47,700 bases of DNA from Armatimonadaceae bacterium (GTDB taxonomy: Bacteria; Armatimonadota; Armatimonadia; Armatimonadales; Armatimonadaceae), in contig JAUJOK010000024.1 of NCBI GenBank assembly GCA_030447685.1, positions 1-47,700 of the forward strand, in the 5' to 3' direction. Positions 1 through 9,379 of the stretch are shown here, one piece after another (position 1 is the first letter of the stretch; the number at the start of each line of letters is the position of its first letter). The notes under the pieces were generated by a model. The model was not told the origin of the DNA. It did not search any database and saw nothing but the letters and a program-made list of their open reading frames with translations. Made by a program: the position numbers and the translations under genes.

Positions 1-792
1 TCCGGCTGGTCTGCGCTGAACGTGCGGGAAATATGGCAGTACCGGGACCTGCTCACCTCCTTGGCGGCTCGTGACGTTAAGTTACGCTATCGTCAGACGG
101 CGCTTGGAGCGATATGGGTCGTCTTGCAGCCGCTGGTCGCTGCTTTTATCTTTACGTTTGTATTCGGCAAGGTAGCCAAGCTGCCCAGTAATGGTCTGCC
201 TTATCTGCTGTTTGCTTATGCGGGTCTGCTTGCCTGGAATGCCTTCAACAATACTCTGACCAAGTCCAGTGTCAGCCTCGTAGGCAATTCTCATCTGGTG
301 ACAAAGATCTACTTCCCGCGCCTGATCCTGCCGCTCGCAACTATCTACAGCACGCTGATAGATTTTAGTGTGGCATTGACGGTGATGGCGGCGCTTATGC
401 TCATTTATGGCGTGACGCCGCATATCGGGCTTTTACTCTTACCCCTCTGGCTGCTGCTGATCCTGATGCTGGCTCTCGGTTTTGGTTTACTGGCTTCCGC
501 CCTGATGGTGACGTACCGCGATATACAGCACATACTTCCCGTGCTGACGCAGTTTGCCCTTTACGCAAGTCCGGTTGCTTACGGTGTCACAGCTGTGCCC
601 GTTCACCTGCGTCCCTTTTACTTTTTGAATCCCCTTGCCGGCCTGTTGGAGGCGTTCCGCTGGTCTCTGCTCGGAACCCAATCCTTCCAATGGGGATATG
701 TTGCCTACTCTGCCGCCATTGCCTGCGCAGCCTTCGTTGTGGGGGCCTTCAGCTTTAAGAAGATGGAGCGTAGTTTTTCAGATGTCATCTGA
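1..792 (+). CDS. wzm: ABC-2 type polysaccharide export permease (Wzm-like), 5' partial
   Basis: Inner-membrane permease of an ABC exporter that moves finished, lipid-linked polysaccharide to the periplasm, working with the ATPase encoded next. The frame is open to base 1 (S-G-W-S-A-L-N before a GTG at 22), and the residues there match the usual N-terminal stretch before the conserved R-D-L...R-D-V-K-L-R-Y segment, so the real start probably lies outside the window. After the amphipathic N-terminus come about six hydrophobic segments, and the length of about 260 residues is normal for the family. The stop overlaps the ATPase start by 11 bases, so the two are translationally coupled. Family assignment is firm; substrate identity is inferred from the locus. 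Confidence 0.9.
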   Translation, partial: SGWSALNVREIWQYRDLLTSLAARDVKLRYRQTALGAIWVVLQPLVAAFIFTFVFGKVAKLPSNGLPYLLFAYAGLLAWNAFNNTLTKSSVSLVGNSHLVTKIYFPRLILPLATIYSTLIDFSVALTVMAALMLIYGVTPHIGLLLLPLWLLLILMLALGFGLLASALMVTYRDIQHILPVLTQFALYASPVAYGVTAVPVHLRPFYFLNPLAGLLEAFRWSLLGTQSFQWGYVAYSAAIACAAFVVGAFSFKKMERSFSDVI

Positions 793-2035
793 AGATATCG
801 CCATCTCTGTACGTGGCCTTTCCAAGGCGTACACAATAGCGCATGCCTCTTCAAAGCACACCACTGCTGCCGAAGCCCTGATGCATCGCCTGCGTAACCC
901 TTTCCTTCGTCCGGAGACAGAGACATTCTGGGCACTCAAGGATGTGTCCTTTGACATCCCGTGCGGTCAGATCGTCGGCATCATCGGCAGGAACGGCGCG
1001 GGCAAGAGCACGCTGCTCAAAATCCTGAGCCGTATCACCGAGCCGACGAGTGGCTATGTGCACCTGCGCGGGCGTGTTGGAAGTCTGCTGGAGGTAGGAA
1101 CTGGCTTCCATCCGGAACTGACGGGGCGAGAAAACATCTACCTGAACGGCTCACTTCTGGGTATGAACCGCCAGGAAATTTCCCGACAATTCGACGCTAT
1201 AGTGGACTTCGCGGAGGTGGAGCAGTTTCTCGACACGCCGGTGAAGCGTTATTCGAGCGGCATGTACGTGCGTCTTGCTTTCGCAGTGGCGGCCCATCTG
1301 AACCCCGAAATCCTTATTGTGGACGAGGTGCTCGCCGTTGGAGACGCAACCTTCCAGCAGAAATGCCTGGGCAAAATGGGAGATGTCGCCCAGCAGGGGC
1401 GTACGATTTTATTTGTCAGCCATAACGTGGCTGCGATCAGAAGCCTGTGTAACCGCGCTTTATCTATGGCTAACGGTAAATTAATACTGGACTCCGATGT
1501 GGAAACCGGGATCAGTCATTACCTATCTGATGACCATGCTTCTGATGCTATGGTCGTATGGCCAGAAGAAGACGCACCTCAGTCACCGGAAGTTCGATTC
1601 AAAAAGGCCTATCTATTGAATGATATAGGTCAGTACGCTTCCTTATTAGATATCCGAAATGGATTTTCAATTTCTCTCGAGTACGAATTGCTTAAGCCGG
1701 TCAAAGGCCTGAGACTGGGATTCTTTATGCAGAACGCAAGCGGTGTGCCCATTTGCGGTTCCAATACTTTTGTTGCTGAACCGAATGTAGTCACTGAGCC
1801 AGGTTATTATAAGACTCAGTGCACATTTATGAGTCACTGCTTAAATACGGATCGCTATTCTGTTTACTTCGGAGCCGACTTGCCTCCAAATCCTGTTCCT
1901 CTCGTTACTACTCCTTACTGTTTAAGCTTTATGGTGGAAGATGTGGTAGGGCATGGGGTTCTGAATGAGAAGCTTCCCGGGGTCATGCGGCCTAATGTTG
2001 AGTGGGAAACGCATTTTTCAGTTGCTAAATTATAA
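782..2035 (+). CDS. wzt: Polysaccharide ABC exporter ATPase with C-terminal glycan-binding domain (Wzt-like)
   Basis: ATPase of the polysaccharide exporter, 417 residues from an ATG inside the end of the permease gene. A longer open frame from 635 exists, but it would run deep through the permease. Visible motifs are Walker A G-R-N-G-A-G-K-S-T (about residues 69-77), signature Y-S-S-G-M (157-161), Walker B I-L-I-V-D-E (177-182) and the switch His at about 214. Residues from about 250 onward form a separate beta-rich domain. In Wzt proteins this domain recognises the modified non-reducing end of the glycan, so export is selective. From about base 1440 the gene becomes visibly AT-richer, which suggests that the specificity domain has a different history from the ATPase core. 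Confidence 0.92.
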   Translation: MSSEDIAISVRGLSKAYTIAHASSKHTTAAEALMHRLRNPFLRPETETFWALKDVSFDIPCGQIVGIIGRNGAGKSTLLKILSRITEPTSGYVHLRGRVGSLLEVGTGFHPELTGRENIYLNGSLLGMNRQEISRQFDAIVDFAEVEQFLDTPVKRYSSGMYVRLAFAVAAHLNPEILIVDEVLAVGDATFQQKCLGKMGDVAQQGRTILFVSHNVAAIRSLCNRALSMANGKLILDSDVETGISHYLSDDHASDAMVVWPEEDAPQSPEVRFKKAYLLNDIGQYASLLDIRNGFSISLEYELLKPVKGLRLGFFMQNASGVPICGSNTFVAEPNVVTEPGYYKTQCTFMSHCLNTDRYSVYFGADLPPNPVPLVTTPYCLSFMVEDVVGHGVLNEKLPGVMRPNVEWETHFSVAKL

Positions 2036-2228
2036 CCGCCGCAGAAAAAACGGTCTCCATATAAAGGTTTAGTCATGTACATGAGAATCATGAACCGCCT
2101 TATGGACCGACTAGCAGATACCTCAAAGATTTTCTGCCCAAATACTTGAGAAGAAATCTACCTCTCGCAGTGTCTGGTGTTTGGTGAAGAATCGCGGTTG
2201 AGAATTGCCTCGAGTGCCCAAGTTAATA

Positions 2229-3109
2229 ACCATTGGTGCTACTTCAGAGGCTGAACTCAGCAATGGACAGGGTGACAAAGCCGGTTTCTTTATCCGGTAC
2301 CAGTCCGTGCCATGCCGCCAGCAGGTTGAAAGCCGCCACCGTGAAAGCAAACGTGCGCCCAAGCAGACCCAGTCCTGGTGCGCTACATGCTTGAAATGAC
2401 AGACCGTGGTGAGCATGGAGTGCAGGGGGTTTCAACCACCATGCGCTCGTTCCAGGTGCCTTTCTTGCAGATTTTGAGGTTGCTGGGATCACCTTCTTTG
2501 CTGTGGAAGCCCGTATCGGCAAGAACAACGGAAGGCGTGGCTTCAATGACGCCATGAAAGCGATGGCCATCGGTGACGTTGGCACTGTCAGTGTCCCATC
2601 CCACGACGAGACCCAGGGTGGTTGAGCACCACGCAGAGCTTGGCACCCACAATCCAGCGCAGGTTGCTCTGCCTTCTTGCCGATCTGGTTGTTGCTGCGT
2701 CCTTCTCACTGGGGATGTAAGAGTTCGATGCCGTAGCTGTCGGCAACGCACAGCAGACCTGGTTCTGCGCGCCTTGTCCACGCGTGATGCTTGGCGACCA
2801 GATGAACAGCGCGTGCGCTCCGGCACAGACGGGAACAGAGGCACAAAGTCACGCGTGAGCCAGCGGTAAAGGCGCGGTGCCGACGCCTTTAAGGGCGAAG
2901 AGCACGCCAATAGTGACCAGTTCGCTGGGGTAGAGGGGCTTGGCGGTGTTTAGGCACGCTTTGCATCGCGTCATCTATCTTGCCAGAACAGTTCAGATAA
3001 AATCGCAGGTGGTCATGCGGCTGTCTCCAGGCTTGGGTTTGGTCACCACAAGTGTAAAGCAGCCGCATGGGTTCTCGTCAAATCACCATGACAAAGTAGC
3101 ACCAGTGGT
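2229..3109 (-). mobile_element. Decayed insertion sequence with terminal inverted repeats and a 5-bp target duplication
   Basis: An 881-bp element bounded by 16-bp inverted repeats, ACCATTGGTGCTACTT at 2229-2244 and AAGTAGCACCAGTGGT at 3094-3109, with one mismatch between the arms. It is flanked by identical TAATA at 2224-2228 and 3110-3114. Removing the element and one TAATA restores the reading frame of the surrounding acyltransferase, which independently confirms the borders. Inside is one decayed DDE-type transposase on the minus strand and nothing else recognisable. Confidence 0.88.
2244..3016 (-). pseudogene. DDE transposase remnant
   Basis: The only gene of the insertion sequence, broken by several frameshifts and stops. 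Reading across frames from the ATG at 3016: M-T-T-C-D-F-I, then L-Y-P-S-E-L-V-T-I-G-V-L-F-A-L-K-G-V-G, then R-W-L-T-R-D-F-V-P-L-F-P, a middle part with D-S-A-N-V-T-D-G-H-R-F-H-G and V-L-A-D-T-G-F-H-S-K-E-G-D-P, then G-T-W-N-E-R-M-V-V-E-T and F-N-L-L-A-A-W-H-G-L, ending L-S-I-A-E-F-S-L-stop. The D...D...E pattern and the W-N-E-R-M-V-V-E-T segment are typical of IS4/IS5-like transposases; I do not assign a subfamily. It cannot make a functional enzyme as it stands. Confidence 0.82.
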
Positions 3110-3541
3110 TAATAATGCGTTGTTCAATCTAAGTTCCGGCGCTGTTGTTATTGAAGAAGACGTTTTTCGGCCATAACGTAACAGTTTTAACTGGAACGCA
3201 TGACTATCAGGAATTTGGAAAAACACGCCAGGAGTCATATCCTGTTGCAGGCCGTGATATTATTATAAAACGTGGCATGCATGGATAGCAAGTAGCGCAA
3301 CCATCATAGGACCTTGCATTATTGGGGAACATGCTGTTGTTGCGGCTTGTGCTCTTGTTAAGGAAGATGTTCCTCCTGGCTCTGTGGTGGTTGGTATTCC
3401 TGCAAGGTTATTAAACATAGTCAAGCACCCATAGTTTCCTCCAACGCCTCAAGGAGCCTACTTAGTTTATAGAATATTTAGCCATATGGATTACTCTCTT
3501 AAAGACGCGGAAAATTTCAATGGGGATCGATTACTGGACAA

Positions 3542-4270
3542 TTGAGTTCAGAACGTGTGTCCCATCTTGAAAACTATCTGGTAGGGCAGAAGATTCTTGA
3601 TGCTGGGTGTGGTGGTGGTGCCTTCGTCGATCTTTTGTCCCGCAAAGGTTATGATGTAACTGGTGTTGATCTCTACGAGGATTTTCTTCAGGTAGCAAAA
3701 GCGAAAGGATTCCAAGGCAATTTTGTACAAGGTGATCTGAGTTGCTTACCTTTTACTGATAAGAAGTTTGATTGTACTTACTGCTTTGATGTTCTGGAAC
3801 ACGTAGACGATAAACTTGTCATTCAGGAGCTTGCTCGCGTTACTTCAAAACGTCTTATTCTGGTAGTGCCTAAAGAAGATATTACATTTAATAGATATAG
3901 CTTGACGCTGATACATTACATAGACAAGACACATCAAAGATATTATACAGAAGAGTCATTAAAGCAACTCTTGTCGACCATCAATCCTTCTAAAGTAGCT
4001 ATATTTCCTGAACTGCCTGTACCGCTACAGTACATGTTTCAGGAGATGATAGAGTCCGATGTGGCTGGAAATTCCAAGTTCCTCGAATTAAAGCTTTCTG
4101 TATTCCTTCGCGTGATGAAGAACGCTATTAAAGCCTTAATGAAGCTTCAGAAACCGGATTTGGCTTCTCTCCGCAAGCAAGCCGCGCACAACTTTTTTAT
4201 AACAGCGTTAGAACAGGTGTCATACAAGAAGATACATACTGGCCTGGTAGCCGTCGTGGATTTAGCTTGA
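3542..4270 (+). CDS. Class I SAM-dependent methyltransferase, probably 5' frameshifted
   Basis: Rossmann-fold methyltransferase with motif I D-A-G-C-G-G-G-A-F (about residues 20-28), acidic motif G-V-D-L and post-I segment F-D-V-L-E-H-V-D. The open frame begins at a TTG (3542). However, an ATG at 3486 opens a reading M-D-Y-S-L-K-D-A-E-N-F-N-G-D-R-L-L-D that looks like the true N-terminus and hits TGA at 3543, exactly where the second frame begins L-S-S-E-R-V-S. A one-base loss near 3540 would explain both. In this locus the protein could methylate a sugar, possibly the chain end read by the Wzt C-terminal domain; that role is inferred. The gene is AT-rich compared with the genes after 4.5 kb. 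Confidence 0.8.
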   Translation: MSSERVSHLENYLVGQKILDAGCGGGAFVDLLSRKGYDVTGVDLYEDFLQVAKAKGFQGNFVQGDLSCLPFTDKKFDCTYCFDVLEHVDDKLVIQELARVTSKRLILVVPKEDITFNRYSLTLIHYIDKTHQRYYTEESLKQLLSTINPSKVAIFPELPVPLQYMFQEMIESDVAGNSKFLELKLSVFLRVMKNAIKALMKLQKPDLASLRKQAAHNFFITALEQVSYKKIHTGLVAVVDLA

Positions 4271-4490
4271 GGCGTGACCAGATATTGTTTGACACAGGTG
4301 GCAAAAGCTCGTTTCTATATAACCCTGCTTCGTTTAAAAGTCTCTACGTCCTGTTACGCCATCAAGATATTATAGCCAGCTTGGATGTGTAGCGATAAGT
4401 GTGTCACTCAACTGCCCTTACGCCCCATATAACGGAATATGACGGCCTGCCAGGATGTCGTGACCTTAAACCTCGGGTGGTGTCACTTTA

Positions 4491-5825
4491 ATGAAAGTCA
4501 TTTATGACATAGCGGAACTGGGTGCAGGTCGGTACAACATCGGCAAGCGAACCGGAGTTCATCGGGTTGTAGAAAACGTAGCTCTTGGTCTGGCCACTTC
4601 CCCGGAATGTGAACTCTCCTTCTGTGCGAGTCAGTCCTTTGAATCGTTGAGGGCCTGCCGGGACTACCTGGAAAATCAACCCCGCTTGAAGGATGTTCCC
4701 CTGATTAACGGGCAATCGGGGCGGGCACGATTACAATCACGAATATATAGCGAATCCGCTGATAAGCAGGTTGCGCCTATCATTTCGCCTGCAGACCTGA
4801 AGCTTTTGTATCGGCAAGGTAAACTGTTTCAGTCAATGCGCGAGCTTCAAATGCGAAAAAGAATCGCGCGGAAAATAGCCTTTCGTCTAAGCGAGAGCTT
4901 TCCTCCCATAGATGCGAAAACAATAAATCAGGCAGATATCTACCACATGCCCTCTATTGATCGCATACCTGATCAAGCCAGACAGGCGCACAAGGCGAAG
5001 AAGTTCATGACGGTGTACGACCTGATCCCGATCCTGCACCCACAATTCTGTCCGCCTACCCAGGCTTCTTATCTTGAACTCGTTCTTGATTCTCTATCAT
5101 CGGACGATTGGGTCGTTACGATTTCACAAGCCGCTAAAGATGATTTGTGTAATTATCGAAACCTGGATCCGTCTCGAGTTTTTGTGACGCCCCTGGCTGC
5201 CGCACCGGAGGATTTTTATCCGTGCCGTGACGCCGCCAAGATTGCTTCCATTCGCCGCGCCTATAATATACCAGAAGGACCGTATCTTCTGAGTTTATGT
5301 ACATTAGAGCCGCGAAAGAACATTGGACACATTATCCAATCTTTTGCCAATGTCGTTCAGCAGGAAAAAGTAAACTGCTTGAGCTTGGTATTAGTTGGCG
5401 GAAAGGGTATGAAAGCGGAGGAGATTCTATCCTCCATCTCTGGCCATGAAGCAATTTCGGATCGCGTCATTGTAACCGGCTACGTTGCTGACGAAGACCT
5501 CGCTGCCCTGTATAGTGGCGCTCTGGCATTTGTTTATCTTTCTTTGGCGGAAGGCTTCGGCCTCCCCCCCTTGGAGGCGATGCAGTGTGGCGTTCCGGTG
5601 ATTACCTCGAACACCACATCATTGCCCGAAGTCGTCGGCGATGCCGGAATCATGCTCGACCCGACGGATGAGGCGGGCCTTTGCCAGAGCATGCTGGAAA
5701 TTTATAATAAGCCGTCCTTGCGTGAGCTTTTATCCGCACGCTCCTTAGAACGGGCTAAACAATTCAGTTGGGACAGATGTGTTCGGGAAACTATAGCCGC
5801 CTATAGAACCGCCTTAGCCGCCTGA
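4491..5825 (+). CDS. Glycosyltransferase family 4 (GT-B fold)
   Basis: Retaining glycosyltransferase of 444 residues. The N-terminal half (acceptor side) is followed by a C-terminal Rossmann half from about 265 ([14 protein letters not shown]), the normal nucleotide-sugar site of GT4 enzymes. The E-x7-E element is present as E-G-F-G-L-P-P-L-E at 354-362, followed by C-G-V-P-V. No signal peptide or membrane segment is visible, so it is probably cytosolic and membrane-associated through its substrate. It heads a run of glycosyltransferase genes on the same strand with short gaps. Donor sugar and linkage cannot be told from the sequence. Confidence 0.9.
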   Translation: MKVIYDIAELGAGRYNIGKRTGVHRVVENVALGLATSPECELSFCASQSFESLRACRDYLENQPRLKDVPLINGQSGRARLQSRIYSESADKQVAPIISPADLKLLYRQGKLFQSMRELQMRKRIARKIAFRLSESFPPIDAKTINQADIYHMPSIDRIPDQARQAHKAKKFMTVYDLIPILHPQFCPPTQASYLELVLDSLSSDDWVVTISQAAKDDLCNYRNLDPSRVFVTPLAAAPEDFYPCRDAAKIASIRRAYNIPEGPYLLSLCTLEPRKNIGHIIQSFANVVQQEKVNCLSLVLVGGKGMKAEEILSSISGHEAISDRVIVTGYVADEDLAALYSGALAFVYLSLAEGFGLPPLEAMQCGVPVITSNTTSLPEVVGDAGIMLDPTDEAGLCQSMLEIYNKPSLRELLSARSLERAKQFSWDRCVRETIAAYRTALAA

Positions 5826-5854
5826 ATTGCCTGGTACGCACAAGAAGGAACGTC

Positions 5855-7069
5855 GTGAAAGTCGGCATTTATAACCCATCGACAGGCGCGGGCCATAGTC
5901 TGGGCGGCTCGGAATCGGTTGTGGCTGTACTGGCCGAAATTCTCGCACAGTCTCATCAAGTTGACATCATCCACCATAATCCTTCCCTGACCAAAGAACA
6001 ACTAACCGAATTGTCAGGCGCGGACTTGCGTCGTGTCCACCTGCGCAGCCTTCCCACCCATGATGTGATGCGCTCTTCCCGGAACCCGCTGCTGCGCCGG
6101 AAAGCGCGGCTATTGGATGTTGATTTAAGCAAGCCTTACGATCTGTTCATCAATTCCATCCATCATGTACCCGTCTTCTGCCATGCGCCGCGCGGTGGTC
6201 TGTTTATACATTTTCCTTTTTCTAACCCGGTGTACCTTCTGCCCGAATTGCAGCTGGGAATCAAACTTCCCTGGAGGCTCCTGAAACGTGCCTGGGGGCA
6301 TTGGACGCTCTGGCGACGTTCCCGGGGACATTGGGAGTGGCAAAAGGAGATGGACAGTTATCAGCTTAAAATGGTCAATTCCGAGTTCACGCGGGGATGG
6401 ACGAAGCGGTGGTGGGGTATCGACTGCGAGGTAATCTATCCCCCGGTCGCGACGAATTTCCAGCAACGCGCAAAGACAAACCGCATTTTGAGCGTAGGCC
6501 GGTTCACCAGCAGGGGTGTTCTTAAAAGACAACTGGAGATGGCGACCGCTTTTCAGCAGGTGCAGGAGGAGTGCCTGCCGGATTGGCAATACATTTGTGC
6601 GGGAGGGCTGGGCGATTTTGCCGGTGATCAAGCGTATGTGGAAAGCGTACGGAAAGTGCTGGCCGCCGGTGACCGCAGCGCTGCCGCCGTGCTGGTGAAT
6701 GTGGAACGGAACAAGCTCCGGGAGCTTTATGAGCAGGCAAAAATCTTCTGGCACGCAACCGGCTATGGGGAGGATGAGGCCGCGTATCCGGAACTTACCG
6801 AACACTTCGGCATAGTAACCGTCGAAGCTATGGCCGCAGGATGTGTGCCGATTGTAATTAATAAAGGAGCGCAGCCGGAAATCGTACAGCATGGGGTAAA
6901 CGGTTTTCTCTGGAACACTCTGGAAGAGTTGCAGGAGTATACGGCTTTGGTAGCGCGTGACGAGGCATTGTGCCGACAGTTATCTGAGGCGGCCCGCGCC
7001 CGCGCCCGCTTTTTCAGTCGGGAACAGTTCGCGGAGCGGTTTTTGCGGTCTTTACAGCCTATTCTTTAG
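5855..7069 (+). CDS. Glycosyltransferase family 4
   Basis: GT-B glycosyltransferase of 404 residues starting at GTG, with a strong ribosome site (AGAAGGAA) about five bases upstream. The N-terminus K-V-G-I-Y-N-P-S-T-G-A-G-H-S-L-G-G-S-E has the glycine-rich loop that GT4 proteins use near the acceptor. The donor half begins around R-I-L-S-V-G-R-F, and E-H-F-G-I-V-T-V-E-A-M supplies the E-x7-E element. It lies 29 bases after the preceding transferase gene and is followed closely by another, consistent with one transcript. Specificity is unknown. Confidence 0.9.
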   Translation: MKVGIYNPSTGAGHSLGGSESVVAVLAEILAQSHQVDIIHHNPSLTKEQLTELSGADLRRVHLRSLPTHDVMRSSRNPLLRRKARLLDVDLSKPYDLFINSIHHVPVFCHAPRGGLFIHFPFSNPVYLLPELQLGIKLPWRLLKRAWGHWTLWRRSRGHWEWQKEMDSYQLKMVNSEFTRGWTKRWWGIDCEVIYPPVATNFQQRAKTNRILSVGRFTSRGVLKRQLEMATAFQQVQEECLPDWQYICAGGLGDFAGDQAYVESVRKVLAAGDRSAAAVLVNVERNKLRELYEQAKIFWHATGYGEDEAAYPELTEHFGIVTVEAMAAGCVPIVINKGAQPEIVQHGVNGFLWNTLEELQEYTALVARDEALCRQLSEAARARARFFSREQFAERFLRSLQPIL

Positions 7070-7115
7070 CCAGGCGGCAAGGGCCATACATAATCAGTTC
7101 GCAGTTAAAAATACA

Positions 7116-8291
7116 ATGTCAAGAACCCGTGTATTGTTGCTTCTGCATACCCTTTCGCTGACCGGCGCGCCGAAAGTGGCGCTCGATGCCTTTCAGGAGA
7201 TGACGGATGAGCTATCGGTTCGGACGGTTTCGCTGGAGGGGGGACCGATGGCGGACCGCTGCCGAAAACTGGGGGCGCTCTCGATTATTAATCATCTGCC
7301 TCAGCGCGATTCACTGCCGAAACGCGCTTTATGGCATCTGCGTCAGCAGGCAACCCGGCGGCTGAGCGTATCATTGCGCTTCTGGCAGCCACAGGTGATT
7401 TATGCCAATAGCGTTGCAGCGTTACCCATGGTTAAACGGCTGAATCTCCCGGATGTTCCCGTGGTGCTGCATGTTCACGAGATGGGGGTGGAACTGAGCG
7501 TACGGACGCGAGACTACCCGGAACTGCTGCGCGAGTGGCCGCACCAGTACATTGCTGTATCCGATGCGGTTCGCCAGGACCTGATACGAACTCATGGAAT
7601 AGACGAGCGGAAGATCGCCTTGATTCACGCGTTCACCCCCATGAAGGATGCGCCTGACGAGGCGGCGAGCAGCGCCACCGGCCTGACGCCCAGCGGCGGC
7701 AGCGTTAGCGGTAGTGCCCCTTCCGAGCCTGCAAAGAGGCCGCTGGTTGTTGGCGGGGCGGGTTTACCGGCCTGGCGCAAAGGCACGGAGCTCTGGCTCC
7801 TAATGGCCCGCGAACTGGTTCACCTGATGGGAGCGGAAAACGTTCGTTTTATGTGGGTGGGTGTGTACGATAACTACGAAGGCTGCGCGTTTCGTGAGAT
7901 GGCGCGCAAACTGGGTATTGAAGCAAATGTGGAGTTTGTGCCCGTCACGTCGGAGCCATACCCGCACTTCAAAAAGTTCGATGTTTTCGCCCTGACCTCC
8001 TGGGAAGACCCCTGCCCGCTGGTTATGCTGGAGAACATGCTGCTGCAAAAGCCGGTTATCTACTTCGCGGGCAGTGGCGGTGCCTCCGAAGCCGTGGATG
8101 AGACGGGTATCTCCATCCCCGAATTCTCTCCGCGCCGGATGGCAGAAGCGGTTGCCGAGTTGGCAAAAGCCCCGGAGCGGCGGGGGCGGATGGGGATGGC
8201 TGCGCGGGAAAGAGTAATACAGCACTTCAGCAGCACGGCTCAAGTTCCTAAGATTCGTCAGCTAATCCGGGGCCTTGTCCAGACAAAATAA
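7116..8291 (+). CDS. Glycosyltransferase family 4 with a low-complexity interdomain linker
   Basis: GT-B protein of 391 residues from the ATG giving M-S-R-T-R-V-L-L-L-L-H; a longer open frame upstream overlaps the previous gene and looks non-coding. N-terminal features are S-L-T-G-A-P-K and H-V-H-E-M; the donor half carries W-E-D-P-C-P-L-V-M-L-E, a recognisable E-x7-E element. Between the halves, about residues 180-208, is a Ser/Gly/Ala/Pro-rich linker (7655-7740) that most GT4 enzymes lack. It looks like an insertion at the hinge between the two Rossmann domains. Role in the polysaccharide pathway is inferred from position. Confidence 0.87.
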   Translation: MSRTRVLLLLHTLSLTGAPKVALDAFQEMTDELSVRTVSLEGGPMADRCRKLGALSIINHLPQRDSLPKRALWHLRQQATRRLSVSLRFWQPQVIYANSVAALPMVKRLNLPDVPVVLHVHEMGVELSVRTRDYPELLREWPHQYIAVSDAVRQDLIRTHGIDERKIALIHAFTPMKDAPDEAASSATGLTPSGGSVSGSAPSEPAKRPLVVGGAGLPAWRKGTELWLLMARELVHLMGAENVRFMWVGVYDNYEGCAFREMARKLGIEANVEFVPVTSEPYPHFKKFDVFALTSWEDPCPLVMLENMLLQKPVIYFAGSGGASEAVDETGISIPEFSPRRMAEAVAELAKAPERRGRMGMAARERVIQHFSSTAQVPKIRQLIRGLVQTK

Positions 8292-8345
8292 AAATGAGCA
8301 ATGAAGCAACCAGGACAGCCGGCATAGCGTAGGGGAAGGAGAAAT

Positions 8346-9362
8346 ATGACCGTTTCTGTAGCCCTGGCGACCTACAACGGTGAGCGATTTCTTCGCGAGC
8401 AGTTGGAAAGCCTGGCGCGTCAAACGAAACTGCCCGATGAACTGGTGGTATGCGATGACGGCTCCAAAGACCACACGCTGGAAATCGTGGCGGAATTTGC
8501 GAAGGACTCTCCCTTTCCGGTAAATATCCATCGTAATGAACGTAACCTGGGGCATGCCGACAACTTCCTCCAGACCGCCAGTTTGTGCAAGGGCGAGTTG
8601 ATTGCCTTCTGCGATCAAGACGATGTCTGGCAGGAATCGAAGCTGGAGCGATGCTGCGCTTCTTTCGATGACCCGGATGTTCAGATGGTGGTTCATGCCG
8701 CTCAGGTGGTACAGGAGAATCTGGAAGCGACCGGCAAATTTTATCCCCAGATTTCAGAATATCGGAGTATTGACCCGCTGCGCTTTGATCCCTGGCATGT
8801 TTATCCCGGTTTCGCGATGGTCTTTCGCTCCCACCTAATGGCATTAGCCGATTATAAACTCCGGCCACAGCCCGTCATTCCCGGAGAGCCGGGGTTTATG
8901 CCTCATGACCGCTGGGTCTACCTTCTCGCCGGGGTATCCGGCAAGATCGTTCTTCTGCCGGAGACTCTGGCGATTTATAGGCGGCACGAGTCCAATGCCA
9001 CGCTCATGCCCAGGCAAGGACTGGCAAAACTGGCAGGCGCGGTTTCGTATTCGGAAGCAAAATTGGAACTGTTTTATCAGATCGCTAACCAGTTTTCGCA
9101 TCTGCTGGAGCAGGCCCTGCCCCGGCTCGATGGAGTCGTGAAGCCACGTATCGAACGCGGCGCGAGATTCTATCGGGCAATGGCCGATCACCTGGCTCAG
9201 CGGATTGCTTTTTACCGGGCGGGAAGCCGTCTTCAGAAGGCGGCGAAATTAACCCGGTTAATAAAGCAAGGGGCTTATCGGAATCGCCAGCGTGGCGGCT
9301 TCGGAGCACGATCCCTGGTGAAAGACTGTGTTGTTTTAATAACCGGGAACAGAAGCGTCTGA
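8346..9362 (+). CDS. Glycosyltransferase family 2 (GT-A fold)
   Basis: Inverting glycosyltransferase of 338 residues. The ATG has a good ribosome site (AAGGAG). The N-terminal GT-A domain shows V-A-L-A-T-Y-N-G, C-D-D-G-S-K-D at the nucleotide site and C-D-Q-D-D-V-W, the metal-binding D-x-D region typical of rhamnosyltransferase-like GT2 proteins. The C-terminal third is helical, with no clear membrane segment. The resemblance to rhamnosyltransferases fits the GDP-rhamnose genes at the end of the locus but does not prove the donor. Confidence 0.9.
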   Translation: MTVSVALATYNGERFLREQLESLARQTKLPDELVVCDDGSKDHTLEIVAEFAKDSPFPVNIHRNERNLGHADNFLQTASLCKGELIAFCDQDDVWQESKLERCCASFDDPDVQMVVHAAQVVQENLEATGKFYPQISEYRSIDPLRFDPWHVYPGFAMVFRSHLMALADYKLRPQPVIPGEPGFMPHDRWVYLLAGVSGKIVLLPETLAIYRRHESNATLMPRQGLAKLAGAVSYSEAKLELFYQIANQFSHLLEQALPRLDGVVKPRIERGARFYRAMADHLAQRIAFYRAGSRLQKAAKLTRLIKQGAYRNRQRGGFGARSLVKDCVVLITGNRSV

Positions 9363-9379
9363 TTTCCATGGAAGCCAGA

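Larger units (their letters stand above)
2075..3434 (+). pseudogene. Hexapeptide-repeat acyltransferase, split by an insertion sequence and decayed
   Basis: Remnant of a left-handed beta-helix O-acetyltransferase. The 5' part (2075-2228) and the 3' part (from 3110) join in frame if 2229-3109 and one TAATA copy are removed, giving ...S-S-A-Q-V-N-N-A-L-F-N-L-S-S-G-A... across the join. The rest reads E-E-D-V-F(-F)-G-H-N-V-T-V-L-T-G-T-H-D-Y and ends with I-I-G-x7-A-A-C-A-L-V-K-E-D-V-P and V-V-V-G-I-P-A-R, the usual C-terminal signature of this family. Besides the insertion there is an in-frame TGA after P-N-T, a one-base loss near 3168 and another frame change near 3280. It probably once decorated the polysaccharide. 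Its AT-rich composition matches the neighbouring methyltransferase. Confidence 0.85.

Noticed and set aside
2940..3176. Short + strand frame across the right end of the insertion sequence
   Set aside because: It mixes antisense transposase with the resumed acyltransferase; it is explained by the pseudogene join and is not a separate gene.
4289..4318. TTGACA with an A/T-rich box in the gap before the first glycosyltransferase
   Set aside because: Only a poor TTCTAT box stands at an 18-base spacing, and the gap is AT-rich throughout, so the match may be chance.
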